Shown: positions 1 to 7,735 of the stretch, piece by piece
Layout of the letters: every line of letters begins with the position of its first letter
How positions within the stretch are numbered: the first letter of the stretch is position 1
The notes under the pieces: generated by a model
What the model was told of the DNA's origin: nothing
Databases searched by the model: none
What the model saw: only the letters and a program-made list of their open reading frames with translations
Assembly (NCBI GenBank): GCA_020434605.1
Contig: JAGRAL010000033.1
Coordinates: 1-8,192 of the forward strand
DNA length: 8,192 bases
From: Bdellovibrionales bacterium
GTDB lineage: Bacteria; Bdellovibrionota; Bdellovibrionia; Bdellovibrionales; UBA840
Direction: 5' to 3'
Position numbers and translations under genes: made by a program

Positions 1-842
1 ATAACATCAGAATATCTACCGGCCTAGATACTTCTAATCAAAAGCCTGGTATTGTAATTATGGGTACTCATCATGCAAGAGAGCATTTATCAACCGAAAT
101 GCCATTACTACTGGCCAAGTATTTAGTTGAAAACTACGCTAATGATCCAAGAATTCATGGCTTCTTAGAGACTCGAGAAATTCATATTATCCCAATGGTA
201 AATCCTGATGGAGTAGAGTATGACATTTCATCTGGTAGCTATAAATCTTGGAGAAAAAACCGCAGACCAAACTCTAATGGAACATATGGAGTAGATTTAA
301 ACCGTAACTACGGTTATCAATGGGGTACTGGCGGATCAAGCACCAATCCAAACAGCGATGTGTACATGGGACCAACACCATTTAGTGAGCCAGAAACTAT
401 GGCTATCAAAAATTTTGTAGAAAGCAGAGAGAATATTAATGTTCTTTTATCTGTTCATACATTTTCAGAGTTAATTCTTTACCCTTGGGGACACTCTTAC
501 GATAGCATAGCTAATCAAAGAGATATGTTAGTTCACAAAACTATGGCTGAAAAAATGGCTACCTGGAATCGCTATACACCAGAGCAGGCATCAGATTTAT
601 ACATAGCAAGTGGTGATACTACAGACTGGGCATACGGAGAACATGGTATCGTCTCTTTTACTTTTGAGTTAGATCCGAAGAGCATATGGAACGGTGGTTT
701 TTACCCAGGCCAGAGTATTATTAACTCTGTATTTCAAAAGAACTTACCAGCATTTTTATATTTAATTGAATACTCAGATAATCCTTACAGAACCATTGAG
801 AGTAAATCTTCTCAAATAGGCTTTAAAACTGAATTATTCTAA
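1..842 (+). CDS. Secreted zinc carboxypeptidase, M14 family, carboxypeptidase T-like (3' part; 5' end outside window)
   Basis: Metallocarboxypeptidase of the M14 (carboxypeptidase A) family, which removes C-terminal residues from peptides, normally outside the cell. The frame is open from base 3, 19 codons before the first Met at 60, so that Met is internal and the gene starts off the left edge. Numbering from Met60, the zinc ligands are His5 and Glu8 (in HHARE) and His133 (SVHTFSE). Substrate-binding residues are Arg65 (WRKNRR) and Asn81-Arg82 (DLNRNY). Tyr181 matches CPA Tyr248, and Glu203 (FTFELDP) matches the catalytic Glu270, so the enzyme looks active. The residues aligning with CPA 253 and 255 are Asp186 and Thr188, the combination I recall for carboxypeptidase T, which suggests broad specificity. 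The protein ends about 55 residues after the catalytic Glu with no extra C-terminal domain. It converges on the minus-strand operon and shares its terminator. Family call is firm; export is inferred because the N-terminus is missing. Confidence 0.95.
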   Translation, partial: NIRISTGLDTSNQKPGIVIMGTHHAREHLSTEMPLLLAKYLVENYANDPRIHGFLETREIHIIPMVNPDGVEYDISSGSYKSWRKNRRPNSNGTYGVDLNRNYGYQWGTGGSSTNPNSDVYMGPTPFSEPETMAIKNFVESRENINVLLSVHTFSELILYPWGHSYDSIANQRDMLVHKTMAEKMATWNRYTPEQASDLYIASGDTTDWAYGEHGIVSFTFELDPKSIWNGGFYPGQSIINSVFQKNLPAFLYLIEYSDNPYRTIESKSSQIGFKTELF

Positions 843-845
843 AAT

Positions 846-873
846 AAAAAAGCCCGCTGATGCGGGCTTTTTT
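846..873. terminator. Bidirectional Rho-independent terminator between convergent genes
   Basis: A perfect GC stem, GCCCGC (852-857) and GCGGGC (862-867), encloses the loop TGAT. Six A's (846-851) lie to the left and six T's (868-873) to the right, so each strand reads a stem followed by a U-tract. It lies just after the carboxypeptidase stop codon. On the minus strand it overlaps the RNase J stop codon (874-872), so that stop lies in the A arm of the hairpin. It can end both transcription units. Confidence 0.93.
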
Positions 874-2476
874 ATGAACCGATTTTACAGCGCACTGCTG
901 GTTTATGTCCTAAATATTTTTTTACAATTCGTCCTAAAACTGCCTCGCAATCCTCAAGAACCATCGGCTTAGCTCTTAAATCTTTAGCAAAGTCTTCTAC
1001 TATTTGCTTCTCTATTTCGGCATCACACTCAAAACCCAAAAAGTGTAATTGCGGTAGATCATACAATTTTCCGTTTTCATAAAAGAAGAAAGCGAACACA
1101 GCCCCATCTCGAGCCATTTTTTTTCTTTCTTTTAAACTTCTATCATCCATGGCCCCTACTTCACGCCCTCTTACCCAACGCTTTCTAGCACTTATCACTT
1201 CATCTATTAAACGAATTTTTTTATCTTCAAAAACTGTCACCTGACCATCTATCATTTGAATTACATTGATATCTTTTATTGTATCTTTTGCCGTCTTAGC
1301 GTGTGTTCTTAACATTTCATAATCACCATGAACCGGTAAAAACTGTGTAGGATTAAAAAATTCAAATATTTGCTTTTGCTCATCCTGATAAGCGTGACCT
1401 GATGTATGTACATTATCAGACCCATGGTGATAGATCTTACAACCTATCGCAGATACGCTGTTGATTAAATACCTTACATTGATTTCATTGCCTGGAATTT
1501 TTAGAGCACTTAAAATAAATGTGTCTTGCTCTCGTAGTTTTACGTTTGAGTTTTCATCACGTAGAATTTTTGACATTGCTGCTGAGTACTCACCTTGTGA
1601 ACCCGTACATAAAAATACATTTTTATTAGAAGATAGGTCTATCTTGTTTTCATCAGTTATTAAATCAACACCCTCAAGTCTTAAATAACCAAGACGACGG
1701 TTAATATCAAAAAACTTCAGCATAGAGGCCCCAACCAAGACAACTGACTTATTTAGTTCTTTGGAAACATCAAAGATCAATTGCATGCGTGGTGAATGAC
1801 TAGAAAAGCAACACACAAAAACATTTCCAGTTGCAGATGAAATTTTTTGTTTAAAGCTATCATAAAGTGAAGATTCAGATGTACTTCTACCTGCTTTTTC
1901 TGAGTTAGTAGAATCCGACAGTAGTAGATCTACATTTTTATTCTTCAATAAATCCCAATTGATTTCCCAGTTGATATAAGGCTTAGGGTCAACTTTAAAG
2001 TCTCCCGTATGTAAAATATTACCCGCTGGTGTTTTTAAATAAACAAGATGTGATTCTACAATAGAGTGCGTGATCGGATAGTAGGAAAAACTAAAATCCC
2101 CCTCTACATACTCAGTATTGATATCAATAAATTCAAAATTAGCTTTGGATTTATTTAATTTGTTAAGCTTAAACTTAAGGATTTCATAGGCATAAGTGCT
2201 GCAATAGATTTTAGGAATTTCTACCTCATCTAATAAATATGGTATGGCCCCAATATGATCTTCATGACCATGAGTAATGACAAGAGCCTTAATTTTTTTT
2301 TGTATGGATTTTAAATACGTAAACTCTGGTATGATAAAATCAAATCCAAGCCACTGATGATGTGAGGCCATAGCGCCACAATCCAAAATAATTGCATCTG
2401 TATCTGTTTCAAACACCATACAGTTCATTCCAACCTCACCAAGTCCGCCTAATGGAATGATTCGTACTTTTGACAT
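872..2476 (-). CDS. rnj: Ribonuclease J (metallo-beta-lactamase/beta-CASP RNase)
   Basis: RNase J is a cytoplasmic two-metal ribonuclease with endonuclease and 5'-to-3' exonuclease activity, acting in mRNA decay and RNA maturation. Numbering from the TTG noted below, the MBL fold opens with a PLGGLGE strand. Metal-binding motif HGHEDH is at 73-78, the next ligand His141 is in PITHS, and HTGDFKVD is at 160-167. The beta-CASP part carries DSTN (192-195), the GSQGE segment (296-300), HTSGH (361-365) and PVHGDY (385-390). The C-terminal domain typical of RNase J is present (DDRSLKERKKMARDG at 448-462 onward), so the protein is full length at about 534 residues. I prefer ATG at 2476-2474 because the conserved fold begins within a few residues. 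An in-frame TTG at 2488-2486 would add four residues and overlap the upstream gene by 11 nt. Neither start has a clear Shine-Dalgarno sequence. It is the last gene of the operon, 1 nt after the barrel gene. One oddity is that the acidic stretch usual after the first DxG of RNase J is replaced here by SHHQW (42-46). Confidence 0.95.
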   Translation of the reverse strand: MSKVRIIPLGGLGEVGMNCMVFETDTDAIILDCGAMASHHQWLGFDFIIPEFTYLKSIQKKIKALVITHGHEDHIGAIPYLLDEVEIPKIYCSTYAYEILKFKLNKLNKSKANFEFIDINTEYVEGDFSFSYYPITHSIVESHLVYLKTPAGNILHTGDFKVDPKPYINWEINWDLLKNKNVDLLLSDSTNSEKAGRSTSESSLYDSFKQKISSATGNVFVCCFSSHSPRMQLIFDVSKELNKSVVLVGASMLKFFDINRRLGYLRLEGVDLITDENKIDLSSNKNVFLCTGSQGEYSAAMSKILRDENSNVKLREQDTFILSALKIPGNEINVRYLINSVSAIGCKIYHHGSDNVHTSGHAYQDEQKQIFEFFNPTQFLPVHGDYEMLRTHAKTAKDTIKDINVIQMIDGQVTVFEDKKIRLIDEVISARKRWVRGREVGAMDDRSLKERKKMARDGAVFAFFFYENGKLYDLPQLHFLGFECDAEIEKQIVEDFAKDLRAKPMVLEDCEAVLGRIVKKYLGHKPAVRCKIGS

Positions 2477-2477
2477 G

Positions 2478-3629
2478 TTAAAAGGCAAATTTTGAGCCTA
2501 CAAATACTTGTAGAGCTTGATAAGAAGTGGCTGGATCTAAAACGTCAGATGAGGTTTGGTTTAATGTATCGGATGCTAAAAAATCGCCCACGATGCCAGC
2601 TTGTATAATCCAGTTTGGTTTGTAGCTAATGTCTGCACGTAGAGTACCGGTCAATCTTTGATCTTCACGTCTATTTGGTAATGAAAATGATGTATAAATA
2701 TAATCTGATCTAAATGAAACTATAAACCTATCACCAAATACTCGAGAATACCCAATAAACATATGCTGATTAATTTCGTAGTTAGTGTAAAAAGAATCTA
2801 GGGTTTTATAGATATATCCTGCAATCAAAATATCCTGCGGTGTGATTTGTTCTTGAAATCTAACTTCAAATACTGGTTCATTAAATGATGTATCTTTTTC
2901 GTAGGTACGCATCGCATAGCCAAAAAATAAATATAATTCTGTAAACTCGGTAAGGCGTCCTTTAATTCCAAATTTAGATCTGTAGAGAGTGTTATCGTAC
3001 AAGTATCTAGTGGTACCCGGATCTTGATTTAGAAATTTAAGACCATTTGCGTACGTAGATGATTCGGCATCGACGATAAAAAGAAAAGCAGTCTCAGGCA
3101 AAAAATAATACTGGTACTCGTATGATCCACCCACAGTTACATTGTTGCCATACTCTAATGTATCTAAACTAAAATTAGTTTGTCGACTATATCCTGTCAC
3201 ACTATGTTGTCTAATTTTTGATTTTTTATATGTTAGTTTTAAAGATTCTGTCGTCTCAGTCTTATCTAGACGCTCGATTCCTTGGTCGTCAGGTGGTTCA
3301 GAATTTAAAGCGTAAGAGACGGCTCCACTCCATACCCATTTCCCTCTTGTATTCAATGTAGTATTTGCCGAAACATCGTAGTCAAAGTAATCAAGACTAG
3401 AATTGCCCGTGTACTTAGAGTAATCCGAATGAACATGTAAGTTTGAAGCAGTAGACTTAGTTTCTTTACTTAGTGAAATAGATGGCTTTACATATAAAGC
3501 AAAATCGGTAACTAAGTCACGATCTCGGTAAAATGCATTAGATTCAGCTCTAAGGCCACCTTCTAGTTGCACCTCAGTTGCCGAAAATACTTGTTGTAAC
3601 ATCAAAGCTGCAAAAACACTAAGTATCAT
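2478..3629 (-). CDS. Putative outer-membrane beta-barrel protein with signal peptide
   Basis: Predicted outer-membrane protein of 383 residues; no specific family recognised. The N-terminus is a short hydrophobic signal peptide with a plausible cleavage after VFS (residue 16). The rest has no long hydrophobic helix. It is rich in Tyr, Phe, Thr and Ser, and many stretches alternate polar and non-polar residues as in amphipathic strands (for example 165-188, 214-243, 254-276, 286-316, 326-350 and 370-383). It ends in KFAF, with aromatic residues at -1 and -3, matching the C-terminal signal read by the BAM machinery. The start is secure: a TAG stop directly precedes the ATG in frame, and the ATG overlaps the upstream stop as ATGA. 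A possible ribosome-binding AGGA lies 10 nt upstream. It follows two small secreted proteins and a large TPR protein, so it may be the outer-membrane anchor or channel of that set. Alternatives are a PF10082-like exopolysaccharide-associated barrel or a GltH-like motility protein; both are inference. Confidence 0.8.
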   Translation of the reverse strand: MILSVFAALMLQQVFSATEVQLEGGLRAESNAFYRDRDLVTDFALYVKPSISLSKETKSTASNLHVHSDYSKYTGNSSLDYFDYDVSANTTLNTRGKWVWSGAVSYALNSEPPDDQGIERLDKTETTESLKLTYKKSKIRQHSVTGYSRQTNFSLDTLEYGNNVTVGGSYEYQYYFLPETAFLFIVDAESSTYANGLKFLNQDPGTTRYLYDNTLYRSKFGIKGRLTEFTELYLFFGYAMRTYEKDTSFNEPVFEVRFQEQITPQDILIAGYIYKTLDSFYTNYEINQHMFIGYSRVFGDRFIVSFRSDYIYTSFSLPNRREDQRLTGTLRADISYKPNWIIQAGIVGDFLASDTLNQTSSDVLDPATSYQALQVFVGSKFAF

Positions 3630-4144
3630 CTATATGTAGTCCTATTAGGGGTGAACTTGTCACCTACCTTATAATCTTCTAACCTTTCACGCAATAAATC
3701 AGATTCAATTCTGTTAAACTCTAAATCCACAATGTAGTCTGTTCCCACTTTTTTACTTCTCAAACAATCATTCAGTATACTGTGCTGTAAACGTATTCCC
3801 TTACGATATTTTTGAACTGCAACGAATATGCGCATTAAATTAGAATCATCAGGCTTAAAATTAGGAACGCTAACCTCTTTACATGTTGTTGAATATATAA
3901 AGTGTGCACTAGAAATTTGTGTTAAATTATCACGGTAGCAACTTAAAGCAACCTCATTATCATTCGATTGTGACAACTTTAACTTCTCCTCTAACTTCTT
4001 AACAATATTCGATTCGATGGTTGAGATATAAGCACATTGTTTCGAAAATGATTCTACAACCTCACTAGAGATTTTTCGGTCTTGCGAATTACGAAAACCT
4101 TGAGAAAATGCCAATGTTACTAATAATAAAAATTTAATTTCCAT
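3626..4144 (-). CDS. Small secreted/periplasmic protein with four cysteines, unknown function
   Basis: 172 residues; I do not recognise the family. The N-terminus (MEIKFLLLVTLAFSQG) is a signal peptide with Lys4 in its n-region and cleavage probably near residue 15. No lipobox Cys is seen, so it is likely soluble in the periplasm. The mature part is charged and mostly helical by inspection. It has four Cys (37, 69, 88, 127) spread over about 90 residues, compatible with two disulfides after export. The stretch 103-160 looks like two long helices rich in Arg, Lys, Leu and Glu. The start overlaps the previous gene by 11 nt and its own stop forms an ATGA overlap with the barrel gene, so translation is probably coupled on both sides. 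Only a weak purine run precedes the start. A role as a partner of the TPR protein and barrel is inferred from position only. Confidence 0.82.
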   Translation of the reverse strand: MEIKFLLLVTLAFSQGFRNSQDRKISSEVVESFSKQCAYISTIESNIVKKLEEKLKLSQSNDNEVALSCYRDNLTQISSAHFIYSTTCKEVSVPNFKPDDSNLMRIFVAVQKYRKGIRLQHSILNDCLRSKKVGTDYIVDLEFNRIESDLLRERLEDYKVGDKFTPNRTTYR

Positions 4145-4337
4145 TTGTCGAAAATCTTTCGTCTTTTAAAATTGCACTTTTTTGTCTATCAAAAAGAGGT
4201 ATTATCGGCTCTCCAACATCTGACTCAACTTTTGCCTTTTTAATCAAAAATAAAGATTTAGGAGATTTATTATAAGACAATGTCTTCCCTTCATCTGCTG
4301 AAAAACTAATGCTTAAAAACAATAGGAGTAATATCAT
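4134..4337 (-). CDS. Very small secreted protein, unknown function
   Basis: 67 residues, not recognised. The first 13-14 residues (MILLLLFLSISFSA) are a short, very hydrophobic signal peptide with no Lys or Arg before the core. The predicted mature part is only about 53 residues, hydrophilic and basic, with a GEPIIPLF segment (42-49) and no Cys, so it is not a lipoprotein. A real gene is supported by three things: the ATGA overlap with the end of the TPR gene, an 11-nt overlap with the next gene, and a good Shine-Dalgarno sequence at the right distance. Exported proteins of unknown function lie on both sides, so it may be a small subunit or linker peptide of the same envelope complex. An alternative is that the hydrophobic segment stays uncleaved as an inner-membrane anchor. 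Confidence 0.72.
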   Translation of the reverse strand: MILLLLFLSISFSADEGKTLSYNKSPKSLFLIKKAKVESDVGEPIIPLFDRQKSAILKDERFSTNGN

Positions 4338-7300
4338 TTCTCAACCTCACTCGCGACATCTCTTTGCACTTTATCTAATGACTTTATAAAATAGGCATTA
4401 TTCAATGAGTCTACTTTTTGTTTACTAATTGCCGAATACATAAAAGTTAGACCGTCAAAGCCACTATCCACATTCTTTACATCCGTATCAGTAGAGTTAA
4501 GCCAAGCCCTCGCTAGCTTTACATATAATGATAAGTGGTTAACGGGTATATCCACTTCAGCACCATTAGCGATTGCATCTGCCATTTTGTCGATGCTAAT
4601 GATACCTGTTTTTGTGTAGCTCCCCGCGTTTAAAATATAATCTGAGATGCTTGCAAAAGCTGAACCTGTATTACGCTGCAACCTTTTAATAACAACAGAT
4701 GCTGCCGTATAATCACGGATAAGAAGTAGTGATTGCATCAACCCGTAATAATATATTTTGTCATTAGGATTTGTTTGAATCGCTGATGATAGTAGTTTCA
4801 AACTATCTCTTATCTTATTCTCAGATAAATACTGTTTAGCCTTTGCAGCAATTACGAATGAGTTATCACTATCTTCGCTAGGCATATAATCATTAGAAAA
4901 TCCAAACATGTATGACATAGCACCATAAGCGTTAGGCTCTATGTAATCATGTAAGCCATCAAAAACTTGTTTAGCTTTTTCTTTATTTTGCGTAAACAAG
5001 TAATACTTTAGTAAATTTAAACCCGTATCTAAACCCTTTCTTTGGTTTAATGACACCAGCTTGTTTTCTAAGTCTGTATACTTTTCTTCTTGCAATAAAA
5101 TTTGTAATTCACCTGTAGTAGATGCTAACCCTTGCCAATTGATCCATTCATGCATGGCTACATCCCAAGGAATGACTACATCCTTAGACCTTATGTTCCA
5201 TTTAGAAAGTAAATCTGTAAGCTTATATGTACCAGCCACAGAAAATCTAAATTGATTTAACTGCATCCATTCTTTAATTTTTGAGTTAACGGATGAATTT
5301 GTAGTTAATTTAGAGTCAGCCCCCATATCCGCAACAACTCCGAGTAACCACCTAGGATCAGAAGATTGAACCAAAGCATCAACCACATCATTTAAAATAC
5401 CAGCTTTGGATTTTGATTTTATCCATGTAACATATGTACACTCTACAGTTCCACTACATGGTTTTTTAGACTTGTAAGCTTCAACAAAAGCACCTTTAAT
5501 ACCTTTGCTAGCACTATTCAGATAATCCTTACGCTTAGAAACAGGTAATCTAAACATATGATCTACAACAGGGATATCGCTTTGCAGAGTTTTGGCCAGC
5601 AATATAGAAGATGAGCTAGCAGCTTCTGGCCCTGACGTAATCCAAGCTAAATCATAGCGAAGTTTGTAATATTCTGGATACTCAGCTTTAAAGTTTTTAG
5701 ATTTAATGCCAGCCAACAGTGCTGCACATCCTGCAAAATCCACCATATCGTATAGGTTTTTAGCATTTATAAAGTTTGAGTAATTTTTTAAATTTTGAGT
5801 ACTTACATCAGCCAGTATTTGATTTGACTCGACAAATTTTCCCATCCCTCTATAAAGCTGGGCTTTCATGATATATTGTACATCCTGGTCTTCTAAAGTC
5901 ATATTATTAGGAAGTTGGACCGATTCAAAACCATCAATGTCTGAAACAGACAAGTAGTACGCTAGATCCTCGTATGTGTTTCTAAATATTTTAGAAACAA
6001 AAGGTCGCAAATTAAACATTTTACGTAAACTTACGTCCAACTTAGTCTGCTGTAAGCGTTCATTTTCTCTGGATTGATTTCCCCGTCTGTCAATTTTAAG
6101 GTGAGCGTCCAACAAGTCAGTAATCGTTTTTGTAGAATACTCAATTCGGTCGTAAGGATATTTAGCTAAAATGTCATTTGCTTCTGCATATAATTTTTTA
6201 GAACTAAAATATTCCGCAACTGGCTTAACGATACTGGCAGCTCTATCTAAATTTTGTACATTATTTAAATATTGTGCTGTTAAAAATGACATTGTTGTAT
6301 TAATTTCTTTAGATTTTCTCTGTAAGTTAGCAGCATAGTATGACGAGAGTTTTATAAAATAATAGTTATCCTTTTGTGCTTTTGACATTTCAATTTCTGG
6401 CATCTCTTCGACAGTCGTGTAGGCAAGCGAATACTTCTTTTGTAAGTAATAAATTTCAGCCAATTCAACACGAGCATCCACTGATTTAGGATCGTAGGGA
6501 TATTTATCTAAAAATGATTTATACCTATTAATGGCTAGATCGTAGCGCTTTTTAGATACTAAATATCTGGCAGATGCTACTAAGTTAACCTCAATTTGTT
6601 CTTCTGCTAAAAATCTTTCTTGATAGTTGTCTTTATTCTCCAACCACCAGCTTTTATCATCTAATAATTTAGAAAAATACTCTGTACGAATATCTTCAGC
6701 ATTATCAATCAGCTTACGCTGCTGATATATATCAATCCAGCGTGAATACATCTCGGGTAAGTATTTAGAGTTCGGATACTTAGCAATATAGTCCTTAATT
6801 ACTTTTTCACTTTCACTCCACAGCCCATGTCTTGCAAATATTTGTTGTATTTTTTTGGCAGAAAGCGCTTCAATTTCAGGATCTAGTTTTAAAGCTACGC
6901 CTTTTCTCTCTAATAGCCCTATATACTCTAGCGTTTCATCAAATAAAGTAGAGCGTTCAGCACTAGATACAGTATCATTTTTTAAACGATCATAAAGACG
7001 AACAAACATTTTGGATGACCAAGAAAAGAGTCCTGTCTCGAATAATGTTGCCCCTAATTTGTAGAGTGCTTTAAATTCAAATTTAGAATTTTCTCTTTTT
7101 GCTAAGGCTAAATAATTTCTGCGTGCCTCTTTAATGTTGTCACTCTCAAACTGCAATTCAGCTAACCGCCATTGAACTTCATCATAGTATTTTGAGACTG
7201 GGTATTTTTTTAAAAAATATGAATAAATGGCATCAGCCTTTTTAAAATCTGCTTGTTCTTCATATATATAGGCTATTAAGTATTCTGCACTATCAGCAAG

Positions 7301-7735
7301 TGTACTTTCTGGGTATTGCCTTAACAGCTGTGTAGTGTACTCTAAGCACTTGGTATAATTCGGCGACACTAGCTTAGAGTTTACTTTTGTGACACTTTCG
7401 TTGTAATCAAAATTTGCTTTTTCAAACTCTAGTTGAGCTAATCTCATCAAAAGCACATCATCTAGTAATATTTGATCTTTATTTTTTGCTTTATAAGAAT
7501 CAACGGTCTTGAGCACCTCTTTATTACCTTTGATTAACTCTTTTTCAAGATTAGTAATTCTTTGCCTATACTCTTCGTTCATTTTAATATTTCTATACTT
7601 AGTCGCTTCTTGCACATAGATATCAACACTAAAATTATAATCTTCTACGTCTTTTAAAAACTGTTGCCTAGCAGATTGAATATCCACATCAAGACTAAAC
7701 CCAATCAACGGTAAAAGAGCCAGAATAAACATCAT
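4334..7735 (-). CDS. Large exported tetratricopeptide-repeat (TPR) protein
   Basis: 1133 residues. TPR arrays are helical protein-protein scaffolds; here the signal peptide (MMFILALLPLIGFS, cleavage near 14-15, no lipobox Cys) puts it in the periplasm. TPR-like units, with the YP turn after helix pairs, are clearest at about 127-213 (RQYPESTL, KKYPVSKY), 303-350 (AKYPNSKY), 385-445 (DKYPYDPK) and 965-1022. The spacing is that of the BamD/YbgF type of TPR. Residues 40-85 are charged and could form a coiled coil. The middle (about 550-960) is helical but diverged. Cys760 and Cys766 (C-x5-C) could form a disulfide. Two adjacent ATGs, at 7735 and 7732, are possible starts: the first gives the ATGA overlap, and GGGGCTGGA just upstream could serve either. 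Size, export and the neighbouring barrel gene resemble the large TPR proteins of the Myxococcus Glt gliding complex or polysaccharide-export TPR proteins. I cannot assign it to either with confidence. Confidence 0.88.
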   Translation of the reverse strand: MMFILALLPLIGFSLDVDIQSARQQFLKDVEDYNFSVDIYVQEATKYRNIKMNEEYRQRITNLEKELIKGNKEVLKTVDSYKAKNKDQILLDDVLLMRLAQLEFEKANFDYNESVTKVNSKLVSPNYTKCLEYTTQLLRQYPESTLADSAEYLIAYIYEEQADFKKADAIYSYFLKKYPVSKYYDEVQWRLAELQFESDNIKEARRNYLALAKRENSKFEFKALYKLGATLFETGLFSWSSKMFVRLYDRLKNDTVSSAERSTLFDETLEYIGLLERKGVALKLDPEIEALSAKKIQQIFARHGLWSESEKVIKDYIAKYPNSKYLPEMYSRWIDIYQQRKLIDNAEDIRTEYFSKLLDDKSWWLENKDNYQERFLAEEQIEVNLVASARYLVSKKRYDLAINRYKSFLDKYPYDPKSVDARVELAEIYYLQKKYSLAYTTVEEMPEIEMSKAQKDNYYFIKLSSYYAANLQRKSKEINTTMSFLTAQYLNNVQNLDRAASIVKPVAEYFSSKKLYAEANDILAKYPYDRIEYSTKTITDLLDAHLKIDRRGNQSRENERLQQTKLDVSLRKMFNLRPFVSKIFRNTYEDLAYYLSVSDIDGFESVQLPNNMTLEDQDVQYIMKAQLYRGMGKFVESNQILADVSTQNLKNYSNFINAKNLYDMVDFAGCAALLAGIKSKNFKAEYPEYYKLRYDLAWITSGPEAASSSSILLAKTLQSDIPVVDHMFRLPVSKRKDYLNSASKGIKGAFVEAYKSKKPCSGTVECTYVTWIKSKSKAGILNDVVDALVQSSDPRWLLGVVADMGADSKLTTNSSVNSKIKEWMQLNQFRFSVAGTYKLTDLLSKWNIRSKDVVIPWDVAMHEWINWQGLASTTGELQILLQEEKYTDLENKLVSLNQRKGLDTGLNLLKYYLFTQNKEKAKQVFDGLHDYIEPNAYGAMSYMFGFSNDYMPSEDSDNSFVIAAKAKQYLSENKIRDSLKLLSSAIQTNPNDKIYYYGLMQSLLLIRDYTAASVVIKRLQRNTGSAFASISDYILNAGSYTKTGIISIDKMADAIANGAEVDIPVNHLSLYVKLARAWLNSTDTDVKNVDSGFDGLTFMYSAISKQKVDSLNNAYFIKSLDKVQRDVASEVEK
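4345..4348 (-). promoter_or_regulatory. Ribosome-binding site of the 67-residue secreted protein
   Basis: GAGG lies 7 nt upstream of the ATG at 4337-4335, inside the last codons of the TPR gene. It is the clearest Shine-Dalgarno match among the operon's starts and is a main reason to accept so short a gene as real. Confidence 0.65.

Noticed and set aside
60..62. ATG at 60 as the start of the carboxypeptidase
   Set aside because: The coding frame and family similarity continue upstream to base 3. Starting here would remove the first core strand and put the zinc-binding His at residue 5.
1461..1688. 75-codon open frame on the + strand
   Set aside because: It lies wholly inside the RNase J gene on the opposite strand, has no ribosome-binding site, and no recognisable protein features.
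2478..3629. Reading the barrel candidate as a TonB-dependent receptor or classical porin
   Set aside because: No TonB box or plug domain is seen, it is far shorter than such receptors, and no porin signature was recognised.
4149..4161. Short inverted repeat CGAAA-atc-TTTCG just upstream of the 172-residue gene start
   Set aside because: Five AT-rich base pairs with a 3-base loop, inside a coding region; too weak to call a regulatory hairpin.
5061..5255. 64-codon open frame on the + strand
   Set aside because: It is antisense to the middle of the TPR gene, with no start signals and no recognisable domain; a chance frame.
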